Source of the DNA: Dirofilaria immitis
Lineage: Eukaryota; Nematoda; Chromadorea; Rhabditida; Onchocercidae
Assembly (NCBI GenBank): GCA_024305405.1
Contig: JAKNDB010000068.1
Span: 11,963,501-12,027,500, forward strand
Length of the DNA stretch: 64,000 bases
Direction: 5' to 3'
In this document: positions 1 to 14,633 of the stretch, piece after piece
Numbering within the stretch: position 1 is the stretch's first letter
Layout: every line of letters begins with the position of its first letter
Notes under the pieces: model-generated
Told to the model about the DNA's origin: nothing
Databases searched by the model: none
What the model saw: only the letters and a program-made list of their open reading frames with translations
Program-made: the position numbers and the translations under genes

Positions 1-288
1 GATAAGAAGATAAAAGACTGATAATGAATGATCAAGAAAATTGTTATACATTTTTACTTTGGTCAATTTCATAAACAAAAATATGTTTCAATTTTGGACC
101 AAAATCTTTACAAATTTTCTAAAATTTAACAGAATTTGGACAAAAGAAAATGATATAAAAATTCGATAAATCAATTTAATTTATCATATAGCGATTGTTT
201 GAAAATTCTTAAATAAATTTTTAATAAAAATGATAAAAAGTTTTTTATTTAATTATTTCACAAAACATGTTTTAATTTATATTTTCAG

Positions 289-1246
289 GCATATGGTGTT
301 GTTTTATGGGAAATTTGTACTCTTGGTGGTTTCCATATCCAACTGTTAGTGATAAAGATCTTTTAAAATATCTACTTCAGGGTAATCGATTAGAAAAACC
401 TGTATCATCCAGTAACGAAGTGTATGTTTTTTTTTTTATTTTTGAAATATTTCAAATTATTTTTAATTAAAAAATTTAAGAAACAAAAAATAAATAAATT
501 CATTGAAATTATAGAAAATAATATTAAGTTTTGTATATTTCGAATATGAATAATATAGAAAATTAAAAAATTTTTCTAAATATATTTTGAATTTAATTTT
601 TATATTTTCCTTTTTCATATAAGAAAATTTGAGACCTAATTTATACCACAAAGATAAAAATAAACAAAAAAATTGTTTTAAATATACTTTAAAAAAAAAA
701 AAATTTGAAACTTAGGTATGACGTTATGATCCAGTGCTGGTCACATAATGCCAATGATCGGCCATCATTTGCATATCTTTGTGAACATCTCAATGATCTG
801 AGTAATCAGCAATGCCCATATGTTGAATTTATTCCCGGTGAAGCTTTACCACCACCTGGTTTGTTTACTTTTTAAAATTTTATTAATAATTTTAAAAAAG
901 AAGAGAAAGAGAGAAGGAGGGAATGAATGATCGAGAGTTAATTTCTACGGCGGTCGATGATATCATACTGTTTAATGTGTAAAAATAATCCAAAAGTTAA
1001 TTATCATTTTGAAATAAACTCATAATTCATTTTATTTATTGAAATAATTCATTTTATTTTCTAATTATTGAAATCATAGAAAAAAGAAAGATAATTTGAA
1101 ATAAAATATTTGATTAATCATATCTTATCATATTTAATCAATGTAATTCAGATGGTTATTGTGAATTAATAGGAAGACCGATGACACATGCTGATTTATC
1201 AACAATTGACGATTTAGGAACGACGGAAGTTATTGGTGAAAATTGA
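289..1246 (+). CDS. Receptor-type tyrosine kinase, C-terminal part (3' end of gene)
   Basis: Three exons, 289-421, 716-858 and 1152-1246 (TGA), encode the end of a tyrosine kinase catalytic domain. Exon 1 carries subdomain IX (AYGVVLWEICTLGG, then PYPTVSDKDLLKYL). Exon 2 carries the subdomain XI signature (YDVMIQCWSHNANDRPSF) with the invariant arginine. After the kinase fold comes a short cytoplasmic tail of about 50 residues, with YVEFIPGEALPPP and a DGYCELIG tyrosine motif that could be a phosphorylation or docking site. All junctions are GT/AG and in phase. The reading frame changes inside exon 1: the G-G-F-P-Y-P block needs one more T in the T run at 330-332, so the exon is one base short. 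Everything N-terminal of this lies to the left of the window. A receptor kinase is more likely than a soluble one because of the LGGFPYP loop and Tyr-containing tail, but the subfamily is not resolved. Confidence 0.82.
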
Positions 1247-2444
1247 TAAAAGAAAAGAAAAATTGTCTTTCTTTCATTCGTTTTTTTCTTTTCTTCTTTC
1301 GAATGATTTTTCTTATATTTTCACTATTTGCATACTTTATGTATGCATTAAATATTTATTGAATTTAGATATATAATATTCTCTCTCATTTTAATTTAAG
1401 TTGAAAAAAAAAAAGAAAGAACAAAATGATTGATAAATATCAGACAGTTTTGTTTTATTTCATTTCAAACTTATAACTTTTATTTCGATTATAAATTTAA
1501 ACTTTTACAATTAATTTACAATTGATATCAACGTTATCATTATATACTACTTAACTGATCAAAAGCCAATTTATATTTCACTGCGTTGTATAATAAATAT
1601 GTCTAAATTACTGTTACATTTTATAAAATGTCATATTTTGTTTTTGTTTTCTTATTTTGATTTTTACAATACGATATGATACAATATGATTATTATTTTA
1701 TCATAAATGTAAAACACAATATTTACATTGGAAATGATTACTTTATCAAATTTAATTTATCAGTCTAATTTAATCAACAAATTTTACGAAATATTATTCT
1801 TTGCAATGATCGATGAAAGAAATTATAAGAATAATTTACAAATATATGAATTCCTTTATTTTATTTTTTAAATTTAAAATCGAATTTATAATATATTATA
1901 GGAATAATCAATTTAACAATAATAACAATAATTCAGAAATGTTTATATTCTGTACTATTCTACAAAAGCATTGCTAATAATTAATTGATTTATTTTTATT
2001 TTTAAAAATAAAATTTTGATTGCTCATTTGTTTATATCTTTTTATATAATAAAATAAAAGAAATGAAATTTGTATTTTTTAAAAAAATATTTAAGCAAAC
2101 ATTTATAAATGCAAATATTATCATTTATTAATTATAAATTATTAAAAATTAAGTAAAAATTAATTATTAAGCAATATTTTTGCAATTTGTATAATAATTA
2201 AGTATAGATTGTTTGTTGAAAATTAATCATAAATTAAAAATATGTACAGAAATTTTTTTTATCTTATTATCTTTTTTCTTTTTCCTCCTCTTTTTTTCCT
2301 CTTTCTATTGATACATCCCATTTTCTTTTTCCTTACATTTCGATTTATATTTTGTCACTAATCATTTTAATTATTAATTATATATACATATATTTCCTTT
2401 GAAACTATTCTTTCTGGTGGAATAGAATTCGATCTATCACCCGG

Positions 2445-2535
2445 ATAATAATAATGATGATGATGATAATAATAATAATAATAACAACAATAATAATACA
2501 ATAAATAACGATGATGATAATGATGATGATGAATA
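2445..2535. repeat. ATA/ATG trinucleotide microsatellite
   Basis: Imperfect run of TAA, TGA and CAA triplets (ATAATAATGATGATG followed by ATAATAATAACAAC). It generates an artefactual poly-isoleucine ORF on the minus strand. Confidence 0.85.
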
Positions 2536-3002
2536 ACAATAATATATCTTTTTCTTTTTCATTTCTTCGTTTTAAATATTTCTTTATCATAATTATAATT
2601 TTTGATTATCATCATTCCTTTATCATTCATGGTTTTTGGCATAAATGTAATTGTTGTCATTTTTAATCAATTAAGCCTTATCAGTTAATTTTTGTTATTT
2701 GATGATGCGATATTATCACACTTTTATTTATTCATTGTGTTATATACTTTTCTTTTATTATGTATATAATAAAGTTTATGAATACATTTATCAAATTAGT
2801 TTAGCTTAAATACTAACAATAAATTAGTATCAATCTGTTGCTAATTAATTTCATACGAAATTTTTCATTTAATTAATGAAAATTAAACTATAAAAGATAG
2901 ACATATACATATAACCTTTACTATTCAATATGTCACTTTCATTATTTCTCATTGATTAAACCGCTCTTTGATCACAATCTTTTATTAAAACATATTTTCA
3001 AA

Positions 3003-3038
3003 ATGCTATAATGATATATATATATATATATCATTATA

Positions 3039-3042
<4 letters not shown>
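3003..3042. repeat. Perfect 40-bp palindrome built around a TA microsatellite
   Basis: Arms ATGCTATAATGA and TCATTATAGCAT are exact reverse complements, and they flank 16 bases of alternating TA. The palindrome is followed at 3041-3070 by more (TA)n, and at 3071-3165 by imperfect GATA/GATC repeats. Confidence 0.9.
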
Positions 3043-3075
<33 letters not shown>

Positions 3076-3954
3076 GATAAATCGATCGATAGATGGATAA
3101 ATTAATCGATTAATTGACTGATATACTGATCGATTGATAGAAAGATAGATAGATAAATAGATAAATGTAACTAAATAAAATGAAAATTATATATTTAAAA
3201 ATGAAATATCTCATTTATCATTCGAAGTGATTACTCCTTATAATTTTATTAATGATTTATTCAAAATTTATTTAACTGCTAAAAATCAATAATAAATTTG
3301 ATAATATGTAAATTTGATAATATTTAATAAAAATCAATCAAATTTATAGTTATCAAAAATAATAACAATAATTTGCGCATCACTCGTTTCGTTCCAAATT
3401 TAATTTTATCGAATAATTATGCATAATTCTATCATATATAATTAATGTGAAAACTGGGATTTCTTATCACTAATCAATTAAAATTTAATTGTTAGTATTT
3501 ATTTAATAATAATCTTTCTCTAATAATTAATCCATTTTAGCTATTAAAATTTGTTATTCAATTTTACATAAAACCTATAAATAGCATCGTCTTTCCTATT
3601 TTAACTAAATTCATTTTAATTATTTTAGTTTATATATATATAATGAATATTTAATGAATAAAGCAAAGAAAAAAAAGCAATTAATTTTATCAAAAGAGAA
3701 GACATTTTAAAAAATTTTTATTTTTCATTTCATTTAATTATTGAAAATTTCATTTTAATTAAATAATAATATTTGGCGAAAAAAAAGGGAAAAAGTTCAA
3801 AAAAATTTTAAAAATACGCTTAATTTGGGAGAAAATATGTTAAAATTATTATTATTATTATTAGTTAAAGATGTGTCGTGTTAGACAATATAATTTAATA
3901 TTTCAAATATCATTAATATAAGAATTAAAATAATAGCAATTTACTAACTTCAAT

Positions 3955-4011
3955 GACAATAATAATAATAACAATAGCAGTGACAATAATAATAATAATG
4001 ACAATAATGAC

Positions 4012-4077
<66 letters not shown>
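3955..4077. repeat. AAT/ACA trinucleotide microsatellite
   Basis: Runs of AATAAT interrupted by GACAAT and AGCAGTG, ending in a pure AAT array of about 60 bases (about 4014-4076). Confidence 0.9.
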
Positions 4078-4079
4078 GT

Positions 4080-4391
4080 CTTTACATTTCAAGCTAAATT
4101 AATAAATTTAAAACTTGGAAATTTAATAATAATAATGATTTAATAATATTAGCAATAATGATGAGAAATATTATTAACATTTTCATTAGATGATTAGATG
4201 AAAGAAAGAAAGATATATATAATAATGAAAGTTAAATTATCCATCCTTTAACAATAATAAATGATATTATTTTAATGAAATAAGTAACGATAGATACAGT
4301 TACATATGATTTGTATTACATTTTGAACTGTTCTATTTTAAAACTTTTACATTTCAAGCTAAGTTGATAAATTTAAAATTTGGAAATTTTA
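4080..4391. repeat. Pair of ~45-bp direct repeats about 265 bp apart
   Basis: The motif TTTACATTTCAAGCTAA...AATTTAAAA.TTGGAAATTT occurs near 4081-4123 and again near 4346-4391 with only a few mismatches. The spacer between them is AT-rich and non-coding. This suggests a local duplication or two copies of a dispersed element. Confidence 0.65.
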
Positions 4392-7300
4392 AATTTCTGA
4401 ATGAGAAATAATAAGAAAGAAAACAATAGTTTCCTTTTTCAAAACTAAATTTTTAATTTAGGATGCAATTCAACTGATCTGAATATATGTCACATTTTAT
4501 TATTGTATAAGAGAAAAGCTTTCTGCATATCGCCTATAATTTAATTAGCCAAGACTTATCCTAAAAGCTTTCTTGTTCAGTTTATCCTATATTTCGCCAT
4601 AATAAATTTATTTAATAGGTGATTGTTTTAGATTTATGTATATGACTTTTATTTAAAAATCGATTTTTGACTTGTTAAAATCTTTTGAAAGGTTTATTTA
4701 TTTTTTGAATAAAATCACAACAATTTGGTGATCATTAATGGGGAAATACTTGAAAGATCAATAACTAAAATTCGTTTTTTTCGAATACAAGCTTTTTAAA
4801 AATGAAATGCTTTTGAAATATCACTTCTTTCCTTAAATTTAAGTCATTAATTTTGTTTAACCTTTAAACTTACATTTTATAAGATAAATCAAATAAACAA
4901 TTTCTCTGCTATATACATATTTTTTGCTTACGAAATTCTAAAAGAATAGATTCTTATATCATTGAAAAGTCTTTTCAAAGTATATAATTGAAATGATTTA
5001 AAAAAAAAAAAAATTTGTTTAATTTTTGTTGTTTACTTATACTTTAATGAAAAAGAAGCAATTTTTTTCTTTTTCACAACACTTTAATTTACTTAATTAT
5101 TCAATAATTACTTGCAAAATTATCTTAGCGATATTTCCTTTTATATTCATCTTATTTCCAATTTTTTTTTTTGTAGTTTTTATTTAATTGGCTATTATTT
5201 TTATTACAACTAATTATAATATTTTAATTAAAAATGAATTCATCCATTAAACGATCAATAAATTATTTATGAAATATAAAATTTTTTTTTTTATTAGCAT
5301 AATTCTTGCATATATCGACTTCTTTTGAAATTATTTTATTTAATATTCATTTTTAAATTTATGAAAAAAGATATTAAATTATCAATATCATAAGGAATGA
5401 TAAATAAATTTGGTTTATACGAAGAAAATAATTCAATTAGATAATTGATAAATTCTGCTTGTCGCACTGATAATTCAATAATTTATTTATTATTTGCTTT
5501 ATTATGCATAAAATTATCGCATTTGAAAAATTTAAAAGTTTCCAATTTTTTTATTTCTTCAAATTTTTTATTATTAAAGCATAAAGAAAAACATTTGCTT
5601 ATTTTTTTATTAGTTATTTATTCATTGAACTATTCACTTTATTTACTTATATGCTATTATTAGATGTGATAAGCAAAAAAAGAATAAATAAATATAAAAC
5701 AATAATAGATATTATTTATTGCTTATTAAAATTAACTTAATGATTTCGAATACAATAAAAAATTTTTTAATTTAATTATCGATAATATATTCATGTTTCC
5801 ATTTATTTATACATTATAAAAATGAATTAATTGATTGTTAAAATTATACTGATGGATAATAATTAGGATCTTATTATTGGATACGTAATTTATTAACTCG
5901 ATAATAAAGACTATATTATAGGAAAAAAAAACAGGAATGATTTTAAATGATTGAACATGTAATATTGAAGTACAGTTTGATTCTCTCAGCTAAGAGGATA
6001 GTAACCAACTACTACACAAGACATTCTATTAAAAACATATTGTATTAATTGGCGAAAAATCTCCTCTGAATAATGAATACTGTATTAGAAGATAGTACTA
6101 CGGTGACTAATATATACGGTATTAGAAGATAATAAAAACTGTGTTAGAAGATAATAGAAATTGTTTTAAAATTTATATTGGTAGCTAATTATTCATGTTG
6201 ATTCCTCTAATACAAAACAATAAAAGAATATGGAAAAACTTTCTATTTACATTAGAATTTTCTAAGAATGTTAAAAATACATATTATATTTCTATTTGAC
6301 TTTCTTTTTGGCTTTTTCTAATGAAAGAAATCATTAAAAATTTGCGGAAAAGTAAATAACTATATCATTTGTTTACATTATTTTTATTTTTAAGCTTTGT
6401 TTCTTCTTGTATTTCTTCATATTTCCCTATTTTCTCTTTTATCACTTTATCATTTTCTTCCTTATCTTCTCATCCTCTCTGCTCATTCATTTGCTAGTTC
6501 GTATTTCTTATTCAAATTAAATTTTCGAATTGATAATCAACTTATATTTAGCTATTATTAAAATATAAATTTGAAAAAATGAAAAAAAAAAAAAACAGAG
6601 AAGTTGTGAGTAGATGATAATAAATTTTTCATCAGCAAACCATCCATTTATTTGCTTCATACAACTAGCCTTCTAAAAACCTTATGAATACTTTAACTAA
6701 GTTGAAGTGCCTAAAAGTGAGCATTTTGTTAATGTTGCTTTCATTAAATTTCTTTCTTTTAATATTTCAATATATTCAACATTTTCATATTTTCTCTATT
6801 CCATCAGCTATTGTCATTATTATTGCTGCTTTTATTGTTATTATTATTATTATTTATTATTAATATTGTTGTTGTTGTTGTTTACTTGTTTAAACTTTAG
6901 GAAATTTCAAAAAATATAACTGATGCATAATGTAATAATTAAAAAATATTTTCTAATTTATTTAAATTCAATATTAATTTTTATAATCCATATCTATTTT
7001 TAGAAATATCGTCATGTATCGATTGGCTATTATTTTTATATAATTTAAATTTTCGGCCTAAATTTTTAATTAAATTTTTTACCAAATATATATTGAAGAA
7101 TTTCATGTTGATGCACATACTATAGTAATGGAAGAAAAAAGAAATGCTTAATAGAAAATCACTAATTACTTATTTTTGGTCTTTTTTATTTTTCGACTTC
7201 TTTTGGCCATTTTCATCCTTCTTCAATTTCATATCTTCTTTTCAAACATACATAAACAACCTTAAAATTATTCAACCGAAATAATTTTTCACTCTTTTTC

Positions 7301-9769
7301 CAAATTTGATGAGATGATGGACGGTGTGTTGATTAATATATGATTTCTTACCTTTTTTTTTAATATTAAAATAATTTTTTTCGGTTGTTTGTAATTAACT
7401 ATTTAAAGAAAAAATAAACATAAAAAGTTAAAATTTTTGCTTTGTACGAATATATTTAATTCTTAAAAATCTATAATAATGTAATAATTATAATTAACAA
7501 ATTAATCTAATATTTTAATATATTTGTCATTCTCAATTAACTTATGATTAAAATATTGATATATGTGAAATTATCACTCTAAAAATGATAAATTTTATAG
7601 AAAAATATTTACAAAAAAGTTATAAATTTTCTTACTTTGTACTAATTTTTGTATTAATTCGATAATTGCTTTCGATATTAAATAATCAATCATTTTAACT
7701 ATAATAATCGTTCTTAAATTTGTATTGATTTATTTGATGTCTTATCACAAATCTTATCTTATCTTTCCACTAAGTATTTCATAAACAAAATTCTGAATTA
7801 TCTTCATTTTTTTATCCTTTTATGATTGATTGATCGATTTAAATAAGATATGTTTAAGATAAATAATATTTCGGTTTTATAAATTTTGATTGATTAATCA
7901 ATTGAATTGCAACATAAACAATATCTAAATTATTTATGACAACACTTATCATATTATCTATATTTTTTATATTATAAATAAAAGTTATCGGAAAATCTCG
8001 GAAGTCTTCTGCAATTCATTATTTATTATTCGAAGTGATGTTCGAGATATTGTGAGATATTTTAACAAATGATTAATCGAAGACATTTTCTTTTTAATCT
8101 ATGATAATTCTTTATTAGTGACATCATTTCATATTAAATGATTATTTAATATGCTATTAAGTAAATAAATAAATTGAAGTGATAAGACCAAGATAAATCA
8201 ATATATGTTATTTTATTGGAGATATCAATTTCAACAAGAAATAATGGACAAATTTTTTTCATTAATTTATAACAACTGACTTGATGGAGATTAAATGTTT
8301 GTCCATTAGATATTTCATTTATGTCATTTTTTTTCGACTAATAAAAATGCCATCACATTCCAATTAATCAATTCGATATTTTATTTAGGCTTACGGATAA
8401 CAATTAGCGCATCGGAAATTGGATTATCACATTTGTTGCTTCGAATTAAATATATTAGCAGTCAATATTATGCTTATATTTCTTTTCCCATCAATCTTAA
8501 ATTTTATAAATTTCAAATTAATTATATTTTATAAATTTTTAATTTTGTAATATTTGAAAAATGTTAAAAGAATGAAAAATGAAATAATAAATTTTAATTA
8601 AAATTAACAATGAAATTGAATATATTTTAGCTTTTTTTTAGTATTTTAAGAAATTAAAAAAATGAAAGAAAATATTTTTAAATTATCGATTTATTGAGAA
8701 ATATCAATGTATTATAATAAATATTAACTGAACTATTCGAAATTATTTTGATAAATCTATTCATTGTTATCTTTTTTTTTTAAAAGAAATTTAATTTTTA
8801 AACAATTTCTGCTTGATTTTTTTCGAACAATTCAATTTAGAAGCATATTTTGTTTATTTTTGAATAATTCAACTTTCAAATAATTTATGCTTCAAATATA
8901 TTTTACACATTTTCCTCTAACATTTTGGACTATTTTAAAATTTAATTTAACAATGCAAAAAGTATATATATTATAAAAATTTTATGTAATTTTGATTGAT
9001 ACTATTTTCTAAAATATTGCAAATATTTCAGAATTTCAATATTTCATATGGAAAATTATTTTTGTTGAGATAATTTATTGCATCAAACTTATCAAAAATT
9101 CAATCACTTCCTTTCATCGCATATTTTAAAAGAATCGTACCTACGAAAATAAGAAATTATAAAGCAAAAATTTCATTTCTTCCAATTTATTTTTGAGTCA
9201 AAATATCCAACTTATGCGCTTGTTTTTGATGGAAAATGCAACGAAGCGCATAACATAAATAAGAGGCAAATTTTTTCATTTATGTTAATTACAGAATGCT
9301 TTTAGTTAGAATGTAAATTGCATAACCATAAAGGTGAAAAAGTTCCGATGAAGCGTTTGATTATTGTGATGAAATGCCGAGTGGACCGTAAAAGTCTTTC
9401 CAATAACCTAAATAATGATGATATCATTGCTATCTTAGCATTACTTTATTGCTACTACTGCTATTATTGTCATCACTATTATTATTACATTACATGACCA
9501 TTATTACTACTATTATTATTATTATTATTGTTGTTATAATTATTATAATTCTAGAAGCAGATGAATCAATTTATTAAAATTACCGATCAATATACTTATC
9601 TCTTCAATCTCTGCATATGCAATAAGGTTTATATGAACGATTTCTCGAAGAAATTTTAAATCGACAATATAAATCATTAATATCTTTTATATTAATTATG
9701 TGTACTCAATTAATTTATTAATATTATAAACAAATGATAATTAATAAAATTATTAGGCAATTACTATAG

Positions 9770-12397
9770 GTATTGGTTTATTGCTTTGGTACCGGCCAAC
9801 TTATTGTTGCAGTATTTTCGCTCGCCCAACATTTTGTTTCTATCATACAATTTGGTAAAGTATGTTTTAATTTATTTCAAATATATAACTAATAAATAAT
9901 CTTTGGAAAACATCAAAGTAACAAACATCGGTCATTTTTATTATTAAATTTTTCATTGCGATAATTTAGATTAATATTACTAACATAAAAATAAGCGATA
10001 AGCTAAATATTATAAAAAGTGAAAGACAAATCTAAGCAAACAGATGGGCCTAGCTGAGAAAACGAATGATAGCCTATTAGCCCAGAAGAAGAGTCATGCA
10101 TAGAAATACAATTGAAATTATTTCTGTTCATTGGTAACATTTTGCAAATTGAGTACCATCACATTGAAATGAAACAATTTATTGTAACAAAATAATAATA
10201 TAGCAGATCCTATAGTTTTTTTTCTTTTTTTGAAATTATTGTGTTGAGAAATAAATTTTTGCATAACGGTTAAAAACTTTTCATTTTTAAAATGTCAAAG
10301 TGATAAACATCGATCACTGATTTTACCATATTTTATAGTTTACATATTTAACAGTGGTTTGATATCTATTAGTACTATAAAGTCTTTTTTTTGAAGATAT
10401 TTAAATGCTCATTTAATGGATCCATATATGGAAGCAATGATCCTGGCAAGAAATTTCTCAGCCATGATATGATTATCTTCGATTTCGGTTTATTCCATGA
10501 GCTTATTAATGTATGATATTGATATTTCTTTGATAAAAAAATACGATAATTTAATCATTGAATGATCATGTGACTAATTTATTGATTGATCCCTTAATTG
10601 ATAAATAGATAAATGGACTGACTGATTAATTGATTGGGTGACTGGTAATTTTTTGTCATATCCAATGATAAATGAAGAGGATTAATAAAATTCTGCGCTA
10701 GAATGTTAATATCATACTTGAAACAACAAAAAAGTAAGGAAAGGAAAGAGATAAGAGAAGATTGAAATTGAAACTATTTTATGGTAATTTTAAGATTTTT
10801 CTTTACCAAAAGAATTTCTATTGCTTCTTTACAATATAATATCTCGAGATTCAATAAGATAAATTTAATTTTTTTTTAAAAGATGCTATAAAGTAGTGGT
10901 AATAAGTAAGAAAGTTTAGAAAAACGAAGACCAACATTGAAATAAAATTTCGATTAAAAGAATAAACAAAGAATAAGAAAAAATTGAGATAGATTAAACT
11001 TGAAACAATATTTTCTTACAAATTTACGCTATTACCCTAAAAAATAAATTTTTTTTGATTTTTCAGTAGTACTGAAGCAAACATTCGAAAAGTTTTGATT
11101 AAAAATTGAAATTTAAAAGAGTTTTGAAAAACTCAAACTTCTGTATAAATTTCTCTGAAGGGAAAAATTGAGATTTCTATCATATTAATTATAAATTTGA
11201 AACGAATGAAAAAAAGTAGACGTAATTATTTATTTTTTTTTATAGCGATAATTCGATAATTAAGAAATTTTATAATAATTTTTTATTCGGAACTTTTACT
11301 TATTCCTATTGAAAATGTAATCATATCATTTTCAATATTTTTTTAAATAAAGAAATTAATTCTCATTTATTTCGTTGTTAATTAATGCTAAATAATATTT
11401 AAAATATTCTAAAAAGACATTTATTATTACTTTTTTTTTCACGGAGCTAATTTCAACTGATTTTATTTATTCAATTGATTAATTAGAAATTGCTGCTTAA
11501 ATTAAGAAATTTAGTAACAAAATTTTATTTCATAGTTTTGCTAATTTTCAGTGATATCTATTTCTCATTACAAAATAAACATATCATCTCTTTAGTAAAT
11601 AAATAAAATTTTAAAATTTAAGACAGGAAGTTATGGTATAACTGTTACCGTAACACATCGTTACAAAATAAATAATTTTAGTAAATGAATGAAATTTTAA
11701 GGTTGACGAATGCATAGCAAATTATTTAGACGGTGGTTATATGCGTTGTTTATGGTGTATCGGACAAATTGCAGCTTTGTGTACAGCCTTATTCAGCATG
11801 TTGTTTATTCCCAAAGCTCATCCGATTTATCTCTGGCCATTACTTATCGTTCAAAATGCTTATTGCTTTGGTTTGGTAATTTCTTTAAAATATTACAAGG
11901 AAAAATAAGCGAAAAAGGAAATTGAGAAGAAGGAAATAATTTGAAGTTTTAATCCTATTTTATATTTATTATATAAAGATTGATTTTATTTGTTTATTTA
12001 TCTTTCCCTATATGTTTAGTCTATCTATGGCTAATATATATGAAAAAAGACGGAAGGAACGATTATTAGATAAATTTATAAATTACTTTTTATTTAATTA
12101 TTTATTTATTCAAATATTTAAATAATAAATCCCAGAAAATACATGCAGTGAAGTTATCAAAAAATTCCATAAATAACTATAATTAATATATTAATGCTTT
12201 AAATTGTAAAATATCCGATATTCAAATAATAATTTAAAACTTTTTGATCAATTGTATTCTGAATAGTACTGTATTATAAATCTACCGTAGCATATAATTA
12301 ATAAAATTATGATTTTTTTCTTTTCTCTTCTTTTTCTCTTTGCATACGTAATCTTTGCGCTATTGTTCCGTTTTCTTCATTATTATTATTATTATTA

Positions 12398-12435
<38 letters not shown>

Positions 12436-12775
12436 GCTGTTATTGTTATTATTATTATTATCATTATTAATTATTATTATTATTATTATTATTGAATATT
12501 AAAAAATCAATATAAAAGGTGATTTTTATTTAAAAATGAAATTAAATTAATTGATTTATGAAATTTCAGGTAATATTAACAATAGCAACAGCAGATAAGC
12601 TATTAGCAAGCATTTTGCATCCTGATAATAGCCAATTAATATTACTTATTATTATCTTTTTATCGGTACTTCAGCTAATCATTTATTCGATTATATTTTA
12701 TGGCATTATTATTGGTATCAAGAAGCGGAATATATTAAACATACAGGTTTACCAGTTGTACCATTTTGGGTATAA
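9770..12775 (+). CDS. Four-helix membrane protein of unknown function, 5' end not found
   Basis: Three in-phase exons: 9770-9859 (30 codons, donor GTATGT), 11702-11875 (58 codons, donor GTAATT) and 12570-12775 (TAA). The product, at least 156 residues, has four hydrophobic segments: LIVAVFSLAQHFVSIIQF, then RCLWCIGQIAALCTALF, then YLWPLLIVQNAYCFGLVILT, then a last one before LFDYILWHYYWYQEAEY. A Cys/Gly-rich loop, DECIANYLDGGYMRC, sits between helices 1 and 2. The tail ends LPVVPFWV. The overall style (short, four transmembrane helices, aromatic W-Y-W-E ending) resembles small nematode-specific membrane proteins, but I cannot name the family. The last exon changes frame at the T run 12657-12661: the conserved-looking C terminus is reached only if one more T is present. 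The start codon must lie in an upstream exon that I could not identify. Confidence 0.6.
12378..12493. repeat. ATT trinucleotide microsatellite inside an intron
   Basis: Pure and interrupted ATT/GTT triplets (TTATTATTATTG units) lie in the last intron of the membrane-protein gene, ending about 75 bases before its final exon. Confidence 0.9.
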
Positions 12776-14633
12776 ATGTTGATAATTTTCATCTTTCATC
12801 TTAAATTTTAAATTTTAAATTTTATTGTAATAAATAAATTTGAGAAGTATTTGTAAAAAAAAATTAAAAGATAAATTTCGTTGTATTTAATATAACTGAG
12901 ATTTTTATATGCATTATTATATTTGATTTGTTAAAGTTTTATTGAAATATTTTGATATTTTTGTTTTTTTTTTTCAAAGTTTATAATTTATGATTTGTTG
13001 TTATTTGTTTATACTTATTATTAAGAAGAGATTATAATTTTAATCACTCAGCTCAATGAATATTAATTCTAAATGAAAATTCGATAAATAATTAAATGGA
13101 TTTTTTTGATTTAAAATTTTGGAGCTATATGAATTACTTTTCATTAGTTCATAAATTTAATTAAATGATTATGTGCCCATAATTATGAATCATTTCTCCA
13201 AAACTTTATTGTTATATGTAGAATTATATGATAACAAATTTTTCTATTACTACTGATAATTTCTTGCGAGCTTTTTATCCTTAACGGTATTAAAAATAAA
13301 ATCATTCAACGAATTGATAATACAAAAACTTTCTCAAATTAAAAATAATTATTTCTGACAATAAAAATTTGATAGTTTTTTCGAATTTAATATTTTGTCT
13401 TTGTTTGTGATTTTTATGAACGACATTTTATAAATATTTCCTTTTGGAAAATTATAATTTGATTAACATAATTTTTTCTAATCATATTATTTGCCTTTTT
13501 TTACTCAATCATATATTCCAATACTTATTCTCGAATATAATTTTGAATCTTTTTCGTATTTTAAATTTAGCTAATTGCACTTTTTTTCCTTTAAATTTAG
13601 ACCTTAAAAATGCTATATGATAAGCTTTTAGCGAAATTGAAATCTCACATTACTTTTTTCAGAATATCAATAATTTTAATGTTTCTATAAAATTATCGCA
13701 CAAATATTTTTACCGCAAAAATTCAAATTTTATTGAATTATTTGATTTTGAATATAAAGAATCTTTTTTTATTTGTTATTGTTAATAATGTTATTGATGA
13801 TTTGATATTTGTGTATTTTGTATATTGCTTCTATTGATAACAGTTCAAAAAAGATATGAATAAGAAAAATAAAATTGAGAACTTTTTCATCGAATATCGA
13901 CAAGCGGACATTTGGCATAATTTTGATAGTTCTTATTATTTGCAGCTAAAAAGTTCAAGAATTAATAGCACTGTACAAAAATGTATGAATCATGCAATTT
14001 TTGAATCAAAATTGAAAATTTTTCAGGGCATAAAGAGGAAAAACGATATTATGATAATAATTAAAAAACTAAATTCTATTTATTTTATAGTATATAAAAG
14101 AATAAGAATATATGATAAAACTAATTTCAAATATTTCATGAAATGGATACTATCGTCAGAAATAAGAGCTTTAACTTTATTATCTTCTTAAAGTAGTGTC
14201 TATCCGAGTCATTTTACAATCTTTCAGAGTTTATTTTCTAAAAGATCTTTTTAACAAAATCATTTTTTTCCATTAAAACAATATTTTATTTTTCATTTCG
14301 TTAAATTTACTGGTCAATAAAATTATAAATTGAATATTTGTTTATTCTTCTGTTTTGAAAAAAATTTTATCGTCAAATTTGTTATAATCGATAATTGTAA
14401 TCTTCCACAATTACAAATTTTGTTTTTTCGTCAATTTATCAAATTTCTTATCAGCTCATAAAATTATCTAGAAAAAAGCCAATGTGATAATTAATCATGA
14501 AATAAATGATAAAGATTAACTGACAATAATTTATTAATTGATTGATTGATAAAATTTCATGATCTATTAAAATGATTATTGCGGTTACGAAACGAAATAA
14601 ATTGAAATAAATTCCATTTCATTGCATTGGCAT

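Larger units (their letters stand above)
1247..9769. other. AT-rich intergenic stretch without recognised genes
   Basis: About 8.5 kb of very AT-rich sequence. I see only short chance ORFs of low-complexity composition (Ile, Tyr, Phe and Leu rich), simple repeats (listed separately) and no splice-consistent coding exon. A degenerate repetition of an ACTGTATTAGAAGATA-like motif occurs near 6075-6160. The 5' exon or exons of the membrane protein at 9770 may lie in the last 500 bases, where an ATG-containing, slightly less AT-rich patch sits at 9340-9410, but no donor in it gives a convincing join. Confidence 0.5.

Noticed and set aside
11710..11925. ORF starting MHSKLFRRWLYALF
   Set aside because: It is the wrong frame of the second exon of the membrane-protein gene; the frame starting at 11702 joins in phase with both neighbouring exons and is hydrophobic in the right pattern.
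13856..14191. 111-codon ORF on the + strand
   Set aside because: Composition is the usual Ile/Lys/Asn/Phe of translated AT-rich DNA, there is no motif or splice context, and it lies in a gene-poor stretch. Such lengths are expected by chance at this base composition.
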